DNA from: Jongsikchunia kroppenstedtii DSM 45133
GTDB lineage: Bacteria > Actinomycetota > Actinomycetes > Mycobacteriales > Mycobacteriaceae
Assembly (NCBI RefSeq): GCF_000380485.1
Contig: NZ_AQYG01000051.1
Span: forward strand, 372,001-436,000
DNA length: 64,000 nucleotides
Direction: 5' to 3'
Shown: positions 9,136 through 17,415 of the stretch, piece after piece
Numbering within the stretch: the first letter of the stretch is position 1
Layout: the number at the start of each line of letters is the position of its first letter
Program-made: the position numbers and the translations under genes
Notes under the pieces: model-generated
Told to the model about the DNA's origin: nothing
The model's input: the letters and a program-made list of their open reading frames with translations, nothing else
Databases searched by the model: none

Positions 9136-9750
9136 ATGACTGCCGTGACCGGTCTGCACGCTTCCCCTGAACTCTCCCCCGACGCACTGGGCAGTGCCGT
9201 GCGCGAGGCTGTCGAGTTCACCGATGCCGGCGGCTGGGGCCAGCCGGCGCAGCTGTTCGCCTTGGTATCGACCGCCCTGCTACGCGATACGCAGCCCGAG
9301 TGGGCCGACTCGCTGGACTCGTCCGAGCTGACCGTCATCGAGCAGGAACCGCTGCCGGTATCACCGGAGAGCGGGCTCGCGGAGCTCGAACACGTATTGG
9401 GCACCACCGCCTGGCCCGAGGCCGTCGCCGGATGCGCGCTGGTCCAGGAGATCCTCGTGCTGCCGCCGGCTGCGGAGTCGGCGCTGGATGAGGCACTGGC
9501 CCCGGTACTGGCCGACCCGGATGCCGCCGATGCCGCCGCGCGGGAGGCCGCCCATTCGCACCCGGACGCACGCCGCGCCCGGCTCGCGATCGGCGCCCTG
9601 CGCAGCGGTCACACGCTGGCGGTCATGCAGTTGCAACCCACCGATGACGAGGGGGACGACGACATCGAGCTGCTGCAGCATCGCGATCTCGCACCGAATC
9701 TCGTTGCCGCACTTGCAGCCACGCTGGACAACCCTGCAAACGAGGACTGA
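9136..9750 (+). CDS. PPA1309 family protein
   Basis: A 204-residue soluble, strongly acidic protein (tail with DDEGDDDIELL). It resembles the PPA1309 family, found next to the PDZ/Lon-like gene in Mycobacteriales; no function is known. There is no signal peptide or membrane segment. The central part (GTTAWPEAVAGCALVQEILV) looks like a compact alpha/beta fold. It is convergent with the protease gene, 23 bp apart. A GTG nine bases downstream (9145) is an alternative start. Confidence 0.8.
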   Translation: MTAVTGLHASPELSPDALGSAVREAVEFTDAGGWGQPAQLFALVSTALLRDTQPEWADSLDSSELTVIEQEPLPVSPESGLAELEHVLGTTAWPEAVAGCALVQEILVLPPAAESALDEALAPVLADPDAADAAAREAAHSHPDARRARLAIGALRSGHTLAVMQLQPTDDEGDDDIELLQHRDLAPNLVAALAATLDNPANED

Positions 9751-9773
9751 CCGGGCGAGCCCATGGCAGCCGG

Positions 9774-10814
9774 CTAGCAGCTCGGGGCGGCCTTCCCGGT
9801 GGTGATATCGCCCAGCCCGGTGATCGCATCACCCAGGTTGTTCACCTTCAGCAGGGTCAGCCCGGCGGGCTTGTCGGACTTCGCCTCGGCGCAGTTGTCG
9901 GCGGGCACCAGGAAGTTCGTGGCACCGGCATCGCGGGCGGCCCGCATCTTGTGCGTGATGCCGCCGATCGGCCCGACGTCCCCGTCCGGGTCGATGGTGC
10001 CCGTGCCGGCGATGAACTTGCCGCCGGTCAGCTCCCCCGGGCTGAGCTTGTCGATGATCGCGAGCGTCATCATCAGGCCGGCCGACGGTCCGCCGATGTC
10101 GCCGACCGAGATGTCCACCGTCAGATTCGGATCGGCGCTGCGATCCTCGACGCCGATGCCGAGCATCGCCTTCTTCTTGTCGTCGGGATTGGCTGCGAGG
10201 GTGATTGTTTCCTCGAGATCGGCCCCGCCGCGGCGCACCCCGACCGTGACGGTGGATCCGACGGGCCGATCGCTGACGGCGGCGCGTAGTGCCGTCGAGT
10301 CGGCCACCGGCTGACCGTCGACAGTGCGGAGCTCGTCATCGACCCGTAGCTTGCCGTCGGACGGACCCGGGCGCTGGACGGCCGCGACATAGGCGGCCAC
10401 CGGCCGATGCAGGTAGCGCAGGGCGGCGATCACCGCCGACTGCTCGGACCCGGCCATCTGCTGCTTGTTCTGCTGATCGTTCTCCTCGCGGGTCTGGTCG
10501 GGCGGATAGACCAGTTCGCGCGGCTCGAGCGAGTCGCTGCCGGAGAACCATTTGCCGAGCGCCTGGAAGAGCGTCAGGTCGTCGGTGACCGACACCGTGG
10601 TCAGGTTGAGATGTCCGGTGGTCGGGTCGACCTCGGCGCCCTCGATGCGGACGACCTGATGACCGCCGTACTCGCCGAGGGTGTTGACCGTCGGTCCCGG
10701 GCCCTCGCTGACGTATGGCACATGCACGCTCGCCCCGACGACCATGAAGACCACCAACAGCACCAACGACGCGGTCAGCGTGACTACCCGGCGGTCGGTG
10801 GCCTTCAACTTCAC
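9774..10814 (-). CDS. PDZ domain-containing Lon-like (S16) membrane protease, Rv3194c-like
   Basis: A 346-residue protein. A single N-terminal transmembrane anchor (residues ~10-30) is followed by an extracytoplasmic PDZ domain (~150-210). The Lon-type proteolytic domain follows, with Ser244 in GGPSAGLMM and Lys289 in GGITHKMRAA, the Ser-Lys dyad of the S16 family. There is no ATPase domain, as expected for this YlbL/Rv3194c class, thought to act on envelope proteins. Length agrees with the family. It overlaps no neighbour and is divergent from the DUF2342 gene. Confidence 0.92.
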   Translation of the reverse strand: MKLKATDRRVVTLTASLVLLVVFMVVGASVHVPYVSEGPGPTVNTLGEYGGHQVVRIEGAEVDPTTGHLNLTTVSVTDDLTLFQALGKWFSGSDSLEPRELVYPPDQTREENDQQNKQQMAGSEQSAVIAALRYLHRPVAAYVAAVQRPGPSDGKLRVDDELRTVDGQPVADSTALRAAVSDRPVGSTVTVGVRRGGADLEETITLAANPDDKKKAMLGIGVEDRSADPNLTVDISVGDIGGPSAGLMMTLAIIDKLSPGELTGGKFIAGTGTIDPDGDVGPIGGITHKMRAARDAGATNFLVPADNCAEAKSDKPAGLTLLKVNNLGDAITGLGDITTGKAAPSC

Positions 10815-10933
10815 CCGGCCAGCCTAGCGACCGCCGCCGCAGAGGCTTGCTCGCGCTGCGCCGAGAGCGAACGCCGCTGGTCGCGCCGGTCGAGCCAGAT
10901 GTCGCCGGCTCCACCGAGCGGTACGGTTGTTTC

Positions 10934-12385
10934 ATGAGTGACCTTCCCTTCGGATTCTCGTCGTCGTCCGATGACGATGACGACGACAAGCGCGGCCGGA
11001 AGCCCTCGGGCGATTCCGGGGCCGGTGATCCGTTCGGCCTGGGTCCGGGTGGGCCCGGGGCCGGCGGTGGCTTCGATCCGAGCCAGCTCGGGCAGATGCT
11101 TTCGCAGCTCGGCCAGATGCTGAGCGGCATGGGCAGCGGCATCGCCGCCGGCAATCAGGGCGAGCCGGTCAACTACACGCTGGCCTCGCAGCTGGCCCGC
11201 CAGCAGATCGGCAAGCACAAGCCGGTCGGCGCGGGCGAGATCTCCGCCGTCACCGATGCGGTGCGGCTGGCCGAGACCTGGCTCGACGGCGTCACCGCGC
11301 TGCCCGCGGGCGCGCAGACGATCACCGCGTGGACGCCGGTCGAATGGCTGGAGAAGACGCTGCCGACGTGGAAGCAGCTGTGCAATCCCGTCGCCGAGCA
11401 GCTCTCGGGCTCGATCTCGCAGGGCATCGCCGAGGTTCCCGGCGAGGCGGCAGAGATGGCCGGTCCGATGATGGGCATCCTGTCATCGATGGGCGGCATG
11501 GCATTCGGCAGCCAGCTGGGCCAGGGACTCGGGATCCTCGCGAAGGATGTGCTGAGTTCGACCGATATCGGCCTACCGCTCGCCCCCGAGGGCACCGCGG
11601 TGCTGATGCCGGAGGCGATCGCCGCATTCAGCGACGGGCTGGATCTGCCGGCGCAGGAGATCATCGTGTTCCTGGCCGCCCGCGAGGCCGCGCATCTGCG
11701 GCTGTTCAGTCACGTTCCGTGGCTGCGCGGACGTCTCATCAGCACCGTGCAGGAGTACGCGCGCGGCATCCGGATGGACTTCTCGGGGTTGACCGAGGCG
11801 GTCGAGAACATCGACCCGACGACACTGTTCTCGGATCCGTCCAAGCTGGAAGAAATCATGCAGCAGCAGGGATCGATGTTCGGCCCGCAGACCACGCCCG
11901 AGCAGCAGCAGGCCCTGGCCCGGCTGGAGACTCTGCTGGCCCTGATCGAGGGCTGGGTCGAATCGGTGGTTCGGGCGGCCCTGCACGACCGCATCCCGAG
12001 CGCGGACGCCCTCGCCGAGACCATCCGCCGACGACGGGCCAGCGGCGGGCCGGCCGAGCAGACCTTCGCCAATCTCGTCGGGCTGGAGCTGCGGCCGCGC
12101 AAGCTCCGCGAGGCCGCTGCGCTGTGGGACCGCCTCGTCGAGGCCGGCGACGTCACCAGCCGCGACGCCGTGTGGGCCCATCCGGACCTGATCCCCGACG
12201 CCCGCGACCTCGACAACCCGGCCGCGTTCATCGACCGCAACATCGGCGGCGACAGCTGGTCGGCCGAGGATCTCGATGATCCGATGGCCGCGTTGGAGAA
12301 GACGATCGCCGACGAAGAGCGCAAGCGCAAAGACGACGGCGAGAACGACTCGGACACGAAAGACCAGGGCGGAACCGCGGAGTAA
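10934..12385 (+). CDS. DUF2342 zincin-like protein (putative hydrolase, Rv3195-like)
   Basis: A 483-residue protein. The N-terminal ~60 residues are disordered (poly-Asp then Gly/Pro-rich), followed by the helical DUF2342/zincin-like domain. The site corresponding to HExxH reads REAAH within IVFLAAREAAHLRLF, so the first zinc histidine is replaced by Arg; I recall the same in the mycobacterial orthologue. The acidic tail (DEERKRKDDGENDSD) is low complexity. ATG at 10934 is chosen because the frame upstream overlaps the protease promoter region and looks non-coding. The ThiF-like gene follows 23 bp downstream, so they are probably co-transcribed. Confidence 0.85.
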   Translation: MSDLPFGFSSSSDDDDDDKRGRKPSGDSGAGDPFGLGPGGPGAGGGFDPSQLGQMLSQLGQMLSGMGSGIAAGNQGEPVNYTLASQLARQQIGKHKPVGAGEISAVTDAVRLAETWLDGVTALPAGAQTITAWTPVEWLEKTLPTWKQLCNPVAEQLSGSISQGIAEVPGEAAEMAGPMMGILSSMGGMAFGSQLGQGLGILAKDVLSSTDIGLPLAPEGTAVLMPEAIAAFSDGLDLPAQEIIVFLAAREAAHLRLFSHVPWLRGRLISTVQEYARGIRMDFSGLTEAVENIDPTTLFSDPSKLEEIMQQQGSMFGPQTTPEQQQALARLETLLALIEGWVESVVRAALHDRIPSADALAETIRRRRASGGPAEQTFANLVGLELRPRKLREAAALWDRLVEAGDVTSRDAVWAHPDLIPDARDLDNPAAFIDRNIGGDSWSAEDLDDPMAALEKTIADEERKRKDDGENDSDTKDQGGTAE

Positions 12386-12408
12386 GTCCGGCACGTCCCA
12401 GTGGCGTG

Positions 12409-13407
12409 ATGACTCACGCCCTCGCCGGCCCGGAGGCCACCGATACGCGCCCCGGCTCCCCGGACGGCGAACCCTCGCGCCACGAATCTTCCTCAGGCGC
12501 AGGTGCTCTCGATCCGGCACCGATGCTGAGCGCAGGCGCGCCGCTGCTCACCAGGTCGGGCGGCCGCATCCAGATCGGTTGCGACCCCGATCGCGCCGTC
12601 ATCGTCGAACCGCCCGGCTGGGTGGAGGCGTCGGCGCTGCATGATCTCCTGCATTCGCTGCGGGTGCCGCGCGGCGCCGCGGAGGTGACGGCCGCGGCGA
12701 TCGATATCGGGCTGCCGGCCGAGGCATTCACGACGCTGCTCGACCAACTGGTCTCGGCCGATCTCGCGTCGCGGCCGACGCCGGCGAGCCGACGAGTCTC
12801 CCGAAAGTTCCGGGTACGGCTGCACGGCGGCGGCCCGATCGCCGACGGACTGGCCGGATCGCTGCGGTCGGCGCATTTCGCCGTCGAGACGTCCCGCCGA
12901 CGTCCCAACACAGGTTGGAGCGGTGTCGGCATGTGGCACGGCGGGCTGGTCGTGTTGACGGACGCACTGGTTCCCGATCCCGCCCTGGTCGCGACCCTCA
13001 TGCGGCATCGGACGCCGCATCTGGTCGCCCGGATGCGCGATGACGTCGGGATCGTCGGCCCAATGGTGCTGCCGGGGCTGTCCAGCTGCCTCGCCTGCGC
13101 CGATCGGTACCGGCATGAGCTCGACGCCGACTGGCCGTTGATCGCCGCGCAGCTGGTCGGGCGGACGGGCAGCGGCACCACGGCGACGCTCGCCGCGACC
13201 GTCGCCTTCGCCCACGCGCAGATCGAGCATGTTCGCGACGCCTGGCGACGGGGCGGACCGCTTGCCGCGCACTCGGATTCCGCGTCCACCGACGCAGCTC
13301 CGCGCCCGCCGGCGACTGTCGATCAGACGATCGAACTCCGTACGTCGTCGCCGGAAGTACGCCGCCGCTCCTGGCCGCCACATCCATTGTGCGACTGCCA
13401 TTCCTGA
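12409..13407 (+). CDS. Ocin-ThiF-like / TOMM leader-binding-like protein (Rv3196-like)
   Basis: A 332-residue protein resembling the E1-like partner domain of azole (TOMM) cyclodehydratases. The region PMVLPGLSSCLACADRYRHE and the C-terminal RSWPPHPLCDCHS supply two cysteine pairs (CLAC and CDC) that bind zinc in this family. An N-terminal winged-helix-like segment (residues ~30-130) would be the leader-peptide binding part. No YcaO gene, dehydrogenase or precursor peptide lies nearby. The orthologue position (Rv3196) is conserved, so it may have a housekeeping role. Start: ATG 12409 or GTG 12406; no clear ribosome site is visible. Confidence 0.7.
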   Translation: MTHALAGPEATDTRPGSPDGEPSRHESSSGAGALDPAPMLSAGAPLLTRSGGRIQIGCDPDRAVIVEPPGWVEASALHDLLHSLRVPRGAAEVTAAAIDIGLPAEAFTTLLDQLVSADLASRPTPASRRVSRKFRVRLHGGGPIADGLAGSLRSAHFAVETSRRRPNTGWSGVGMWHGGLVVLTDALVPDPALVATLMRHRTPHLVARMRDDVGIVGPMVLPGLSSCLACADRYRHELDADWPLIAAQLVGRTGSGTTATLAATVAFAHAQIEHVRDAWRRGGPLAAHSDSASTDAAPRPPATVDQTIELRTSSPEVRRRSWPPHPLCDCHS

Positions 13408-13522
13408 TCGATGCCCTGATCGACGGGCCGAAGCGGACCGCCGTCCGCACAGGACGCTCGCCTCGATTCCCGGATACCACCGGTACCAGCTACTGTGACG
13501 GTCGAACAGATTGGAGCCCGCC

Positions 13523-14878
13523 TTGCCGAAGATCACTGAGGGTGCTGGACGCCGCAACGCGAAACTGGCCGCGATCCCGCTCGGGCTGGCCGGCCGTGCC
13601 GTCGCGGGTGGCGCCAAGCGCCTGGCCGGCAAAGACAAGGACGAGGTCCAGCTGGAACTGCTGGAGAAGACCGCCGAGCAGCTGTTCGACGTGCTCGGCG
13701 AGCTCAAGGGCGGCGCCATGAAGGTCGGCCAGGCGCTCTCGATCTACGAGGCCGCCATCCCCGAGCAGTTCGGCGAGCCGTTCCGCGAGGCCCTCACCAA
13801 ACTGCAGGCCGAGGCCCCACCGATGCCCGCCAAGAAGGTCCACCAGGTCCTCGACCAGCAGCTCGGCACCAAATGGCGCGAGCGCTTCCAGGACTTCGAC
13901 GACACCCCCGCCGCGTCCGCCAGCATCGGCCAGGTGCACCGGGCCACCTGGTCGGACGGCCGGGCCGTCGCCGTCAAAGTGCAGTATCCCGGCGCCGACC
14001 ACGCCCTGCGCGCGGATCTGAAGACCCTGCGCCGCATGGGATCCCTTATCGAGAAGCTGGTGCCGGCCGCCGACGTCAAGGCGATGGTCGACGAGCTGAT
14101 CGACCGCACCGACGACGAGCTCGACTACCAGTCGGAGGCGAGCTACCAGCGCCAGTTCGCCAAGGCCTACGCCGACGATCCCGATTTCTATATCCCCAAG
14201 ATCATCGCCAGCTCACCGAAAGTCGTTGTCTCCGAATGGGTCGACGGCACGCCGCTGTCGAAGATCATCAGCGGGGGCACCCAGGAGCAGCGCGACGACG
14301 CCGCCGCCAAGATGTCGATCTTCGAGCTCAGTTCTCCGGTGCGCGCCGGGCTGCTGCACGGCGACCCGCATCCCGGCAACTTCCGGATCATGCCGGATGG
14401 TCGGTTCGCGGTTCTCGACTTCGGCGCCGTCGGCAGCTATCCCAATGGGCTGGATCCGATCATCGGCAAGATCTTCGGCCTGGCCCGCGACGAGAAGTAC
14501 GACGAGCTGCGTGAAGCGCTCGAAGAGGGCCACTTCATCCCGCCGGACTTCCACGGCCGGATCAGCACCGAGGAGATGGTCGCGTTCCTCGGGTCATACA
14601 CGGAGCCGCTCAAGTACGACGAGTTCCACTTCACCCGCGAGTGGCTGCAGGACATGTCCAACGTCAGCACCGACCCGGACAACGTCATGCAGGGCTACAA
14701 GCTGGTGCGGAATCTCAACGCTCCCAAGGAGTACGTGATGCTCGGCCGGGTGCTGGCCGGATGCGTCGGCATCGCCGCGCAGCTCGAGGCCAACATCCAC
14801 TATCACGATATCGCGGCCGCGTGGATCCCCGGATATTGCGACGAGGTCAAAGACCCGAAGTACTTCCCCGCCGCCTGA
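13523..14878 (+). CDS. ABC1/UbiB-family atypical kinase, copy 1 (Rv3197-like)
   Basis: A 451-residue UbiB-like kinase with all family marks: the KxGQ motif (MKVGQALS), the alanine-rich loop (AASASIGQVH), the VAIK-type lysine (VAVKVQYPG), HGDPHPGN in the catalytic loop and DFG in VLDFGAVG. The family binds nucleotide and is linked to isoprenoid-quinone or lipid homeostasis. A TTG start at 13523 is chosen: GGAG lies 6 bases upstream and the protein then begins MPKITEG, exactly like copy 2. It is one of two tandem paralogues and shares a 70-bp identical DNA tract with the next gene. Confidence 0.9.
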   Translation: MPKITEGAGRRNAKLAAIPLGLAGRAVAGGAKRLAGKDKDEVQLELLEKTAEQLFDVLGELKGGAMKVGQALSIYEAAIPEQFGEPFREALTKLQAEAPPMPAKKVHQVLDQQLGTKWRERFQDFDDTPAASASIGQVHRATWSDGRAVAVKVQYPGADHALRADLKTLRRMGSLIEKLVPAADVKAMVDELIDRTDDELDYQSEASYQRQFAKAYADDPDFYIPKIIASSPKVVVSEWVDGTPLSKIISGGTQEQRDDAAAKMSIFELSSPVRAGLLHGDPHPGNFRIMPDGRFAVLDFGAVGSYPNGLDPIIGKIFGLARDEKYDELREALEEGHFIPPDFHGRISTEEMVAFLGSYTEPLKYDEFHFTREWLQDMSNVSTDPDNVMQGYKLVRNLNAPKEYVMLGRVLAGCVGIAAQLEANIHYHDIAAAWIPGYCDEVKDPKYFPAA

Positions 14879-14902
14879 GCCGGACCACCCGGCAGGGCGC
14901 AA

Positions 14903-14964
14903 ACCCCACCTGCAACGACGAACCCCACTCGATTTCGGGTGGGGTTCGTCGTTGCAGGTGGGGT
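14903..14964. repeat. Long near-perfect hairpin between the ABC1 kinase paralogues
   Basis: Arms 14903-14928 and 14939-14964 are perfect 26-base complements. The stem extends by one G-U and two G-C pairs to leave an ATTT tetraloop (14932-14935). Each arm itself contains two copies of the octamer AACCCCAC or its complement. No T-run follows. It could be a REP-like palindrome, an mRNA processing or attenuation structure, or a terminator; the sequence does not decide. Confidence 0.85.
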
Positions 14965-15037
14965 CTGTGCACCGCATGGGCGGCGCCGGCCGCTCAGGCT
15001 CGTCACCTAAGATTCCAGTGAATCTCTAGGAGGATTG

Positions 15038-16357
15038 GTGGCGAAGATTACCGAGGGCCGCGGCCGTCGCAACGCCAAGCTGGCGAGCCTGCCGTTGGGT
15101 ATGGCCGGCCGTGCCGTCGCAGGTGGTGCCAAGCGCCTGGCCGGTAAAGACAAGGACGAAGTCCAGGCGGAGCTGCTGGAGAAGACCGCGCAGCAGCTGT
15201 TCTCCGTGCTGGGTGAGCTCAAGGGCGGCGCCATGAAGATCGGGCAGGCGCTCTCGATCTACGAGGCCGCCATCCCCGAAGAATTCGGCGAGCCGTTCCG
15301 CGAGGCCCTCACCAAACTGCAGGCTGAGGCCCCGCCGATGCCCGCCAAGAAGGTCCACCAGGTCCTCGACCAGCAGCTCGGCACCAAATGGCGCGAGCGC
15401 TTCCGTGAATTCAACGACGAAGCGGTGGCCTCGGCGAGCATCGGTCAGGTGCACAAGGGCGTCTGGTCCGACGGCCGCGAGGTCGCGATCAAGGTGCAGT
15501 ATCCCGGCGCCGACCACGCCCTGCGCGCCGACCTGAAGACGCTGTCGCGGCTGTCGGGTGTGCTGCAGAAGCTGTCGCCCGGCACCGACGTCAAGACCAT
15601 GATGGACGAGTTGATCGCCCGCACGGAGGATGAGCTCGACTACGTCTCGGAGGCCAACTACCAGCGGCAGTTCGCCAAGGCCTTCGACGGTGATCCGGAC
15701 TTCTGCGTTCCCAAGATCGTCGCGAGCGCACCGAAAGTCGTTGTCTCCGAGTGGGTCACCGGCACCCCGCTGTCGAAGATCATCAGCGAGGGCACCCAGG
15801 AGCAGCGCGACAACGCCGCCTTCAAGATGGCGCTGTTCGAGTACAGCTCCCCCGCCCGCTGCGGGCTGCTGCACGGCGATCCGCATCCCGGCAACTTTCA
15901 GCTCCTCGAGGACGGCCGCTTCGCCGTCCTCGACTTCGGTGCCGTGGGCCTGTACCCCGACGGTCTGCCCGAATACATCGGCAAGGTCTTCCGGCTGGCA
16001 CGTGACGACGATTACGACGCCCTCCGCGATGAGCTGGTGGCGTCCAACTTCATCCAGCCGGGATTCGAGGATCGGGTATCGACCGAGGATCTGGTCGCCT
16101 TCTTCGCGCCGTACGTCGATCCGCTGAAGGTCGATTCGTTCCACTTCACGCGACGCTGGCTGCAGAAGATCACCTACGCATCCACGGATGTGAACGGCGA
16201 CGTCTACAAGACCTCGCGATACCTGAACACGCCCAAGGAGTACGTCATGGCGCTGCGCGTGATGGCCGGCTGCGCCGGCATCGCCGCACAGCTCGACGCC
16301 ACCGTGCACTACCAGGACATCATGCGCGAATGGATCCCCGGCTACGCCGACGAATGA
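15038..16357 (+). CDS. ABC1/UbiB-family atypical kinase, copy 2
   Basis: A 439-residue paralogue of the preceding kinase, about 85% identical over the first 160 residues by eye and more diverged at the C-terminus. Kinase motifs are intact: MKIGQALS, VASASIGQVH, VAIKVQYPG, HGDPHPGN, VLDFGAVG. GTG at 15038 is chosen because AGGAGG lies 4 bases upstream; an in-frame TTG at 15035 overlaps that site's spacer. Divergence in the C-terminal ~100 residues (region after residue 340) suggests a different regulatory or membrane-contact surface. M. tuberculosis has one gene at this position, so this copy is probably a lineage-specific duplication. Confidence 0.9.
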   Translation: MAKITEGRGRRNAKLASLPLGMAGRAVAGGAKRLAGKDKDEVQAELLEKTAQQLFSVLGELKGGAMKIGQALSIYEAAIPEEFGEPFREALTKLQAEAPPMPAKKVHQVLDQQLGTKWRERFREFNDEAVASASIGQVHKGVWSDGREVAIKVQYPGADHALRADLKTLSRLSGVLQKLSPGTDVKTMMDELIARTEDELDYVSEANYQRQFAKAFDGDPDFCVPKIVASAPKVVVSEWVTGTPLSKIISEGTQEQRDNAAFKMALFEYSSPARCGLLHGDPHPGNFQLLEDGRFAVLDFGAVGLYPDGLPEYIGKVFRLARDDDYDALRDELVASNFIQPGFEDRVSTEDLVAFFAPYVDPLKVDSFHFTRRWLQKITYASTDVNGDVYKTSRYLNTPKEYVMALRVMAGCAGIAAQLDATVHYQDIMREWIPGYADE

Positions 16358-16402
16358 GTTTCTTCCCGCACTGACTCCCAGCACTATCGAGAATTCGCCG
16401 AA

Positions 16403-16430
16403 CAACTGTCGTTCAGGGGAACGACAGTTG
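16403..16430 (+). terminator. Hairpin downstream of ABC1 kinase copy 2
   Basis: Perfect 11-bp arms CAACTGTCGTT and AACGACAGTTG surround a 6-base loop, 45 bases after the kinase stop and 83 bases before the next start. There is no T-run, so it may be a weak terminator or a regulator site for the secreted nuclease gene. The sequence from 16431 to 16512 is AT-richer than its surroundings and probably holds that gene's promoter, but I see no convincing -35/-10 pair. Confidence 0.5.
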
Positions 16431-16512
16431 CATTGACCTGCGCTTTTCGCCGTTCTTACGATCTTTATCGATCGCCTCGTGACCACGGAACGCAAGAAAA
16501 GCAGGTCCTGTT

Positions 16513-17415
16513 TTGGAACGTCGAATACGCGCAATAGTCATCGCACTATGCGCCGCCCTCTTATTACTCGTCAGCCCGTGGACAATTGCGTCGGCAGCCC
16601 CCGGTGTGCCGGCCGGGCCGCCGTCGACCGATCCGTGCGCCGCGCAATTGCAGGCGGCGAACGATCTCGAGGGTCGAATAGACGCGCACAACGCGCAGCC
16701 GCACACCTTCACGCTGCCGGATCAGCAGGGTGCCTACGACGCCTACAACAACGAGGCGCGGCAACTCAACTCCGAGAAGGACGCGGCCGTCGCCAATCTG
16801 AAGGCATGCGGCGACGCGGTCAACAAACTTCTCAACAACGGATCCGTCAAGCCGCCGACCCAGGACCGGATCAACAAGATACAGGACGGAATCGACTCCA
16901 TACCCAGCGGATTCAAGCCACCCGCGACAGCACCTAAACAGGGTGGCGTCGTGACGGTGATGCCAGAGCTGAAGCCGCTGTGGCGCGCACTCCGCTCGGG
17001 AAATCCCGGCACCACCCAGTCGATCGGCAACGTTCCGTTCCAGGGAAAGACCTGGCCGCAGACCGGAACGCCCAACCCCGTCTACCCCGCGGGCAGCGGA
17101 CAGACGATTCCGGCCGGCAGGTTCGGCAATCCCGCGGTATCCGCCGACCATATTGTGCCGATCGCCGAAATCCTGTATTTGCCGGGGTTCCTGAAATTGC
17201 CACCGGCTTTGATGTATCAGGTAGTGCGGGCCCCAGTGAATCTGCAATGGCTTTCCAGTCTGGAGAATTCGATAAAGTCATCCGGCTCCGCCGCCCGGAT
17301 TTTGGGCGCCGACACGCAATGGATTCAAGAGCAAGGCAACCTGCAGAATTCACTCAGAGGCCAGTTGACGGATCTTATCCAGCAGCTCCTGAAAACGTTA
17401 GGATCGCAGCCATGA
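16513..17415 (+). CDS. Secreted HNH-like nuclease (candidate toxin)
   Basis: A 300-residue protein. Residues 1-28 are a Sec signal peptide (basic start, hydrophobic core, cleavage near ASA|AP). A cysteine-bracketed helical domain follows (Cys42 and Cys99, probably one disulfide; residues 42-110), then a Pro/Thr linker. The C-terminal ~90 residues carry an HNH/GH-E-like signature: Asp212-His213 in SADHIVPIAEI, Asn243 in VNLQWLSS, and Asn252 and Lys255 in ENSIKSSGS. The start is TTG with only a weak site upstream. The gene contains three TTA codons and is less GC-rich than its neighbours. Its stop overlaps the next start (ATGA). I infer an exported DNase toxin; it could also be a secreted nutritional nuclease. 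Confidence 0.7.
   Translation: MERRIRAIVIALCAALLLLVSPWTIASAAPGVPAGPPSTDPCAAQLQAANDLEGRIDAHNAQPHTFTLPDQQGAYDAYNNEARQLNSEKDAAVANLKACGDAVNKLLNNGSVKPPTQDRINKIQDGIDSIPSGFKPPATAPKQGGVVTVMPELKPLWRALRSGNPGTTQSIGNVPFQGKTWPQTGTPNPVYPAGSGQTIPAGRFGNPAVSADHIVPIAEILYLPGFLKLPPALMYQVVRAPVNLQWLSSLENSIKSSGSAARILGADTQWIQEQGNLQNSLRGQLTDLIQQLLKTLGSQP

Noticed and set aside
16403..16430. Hairpin before the nuclease gene as an antitoxin RNA or operator
   Set aside because: It also fits as a terminator of the kinase gene; nothing in the sequence favours the more exotic reading.
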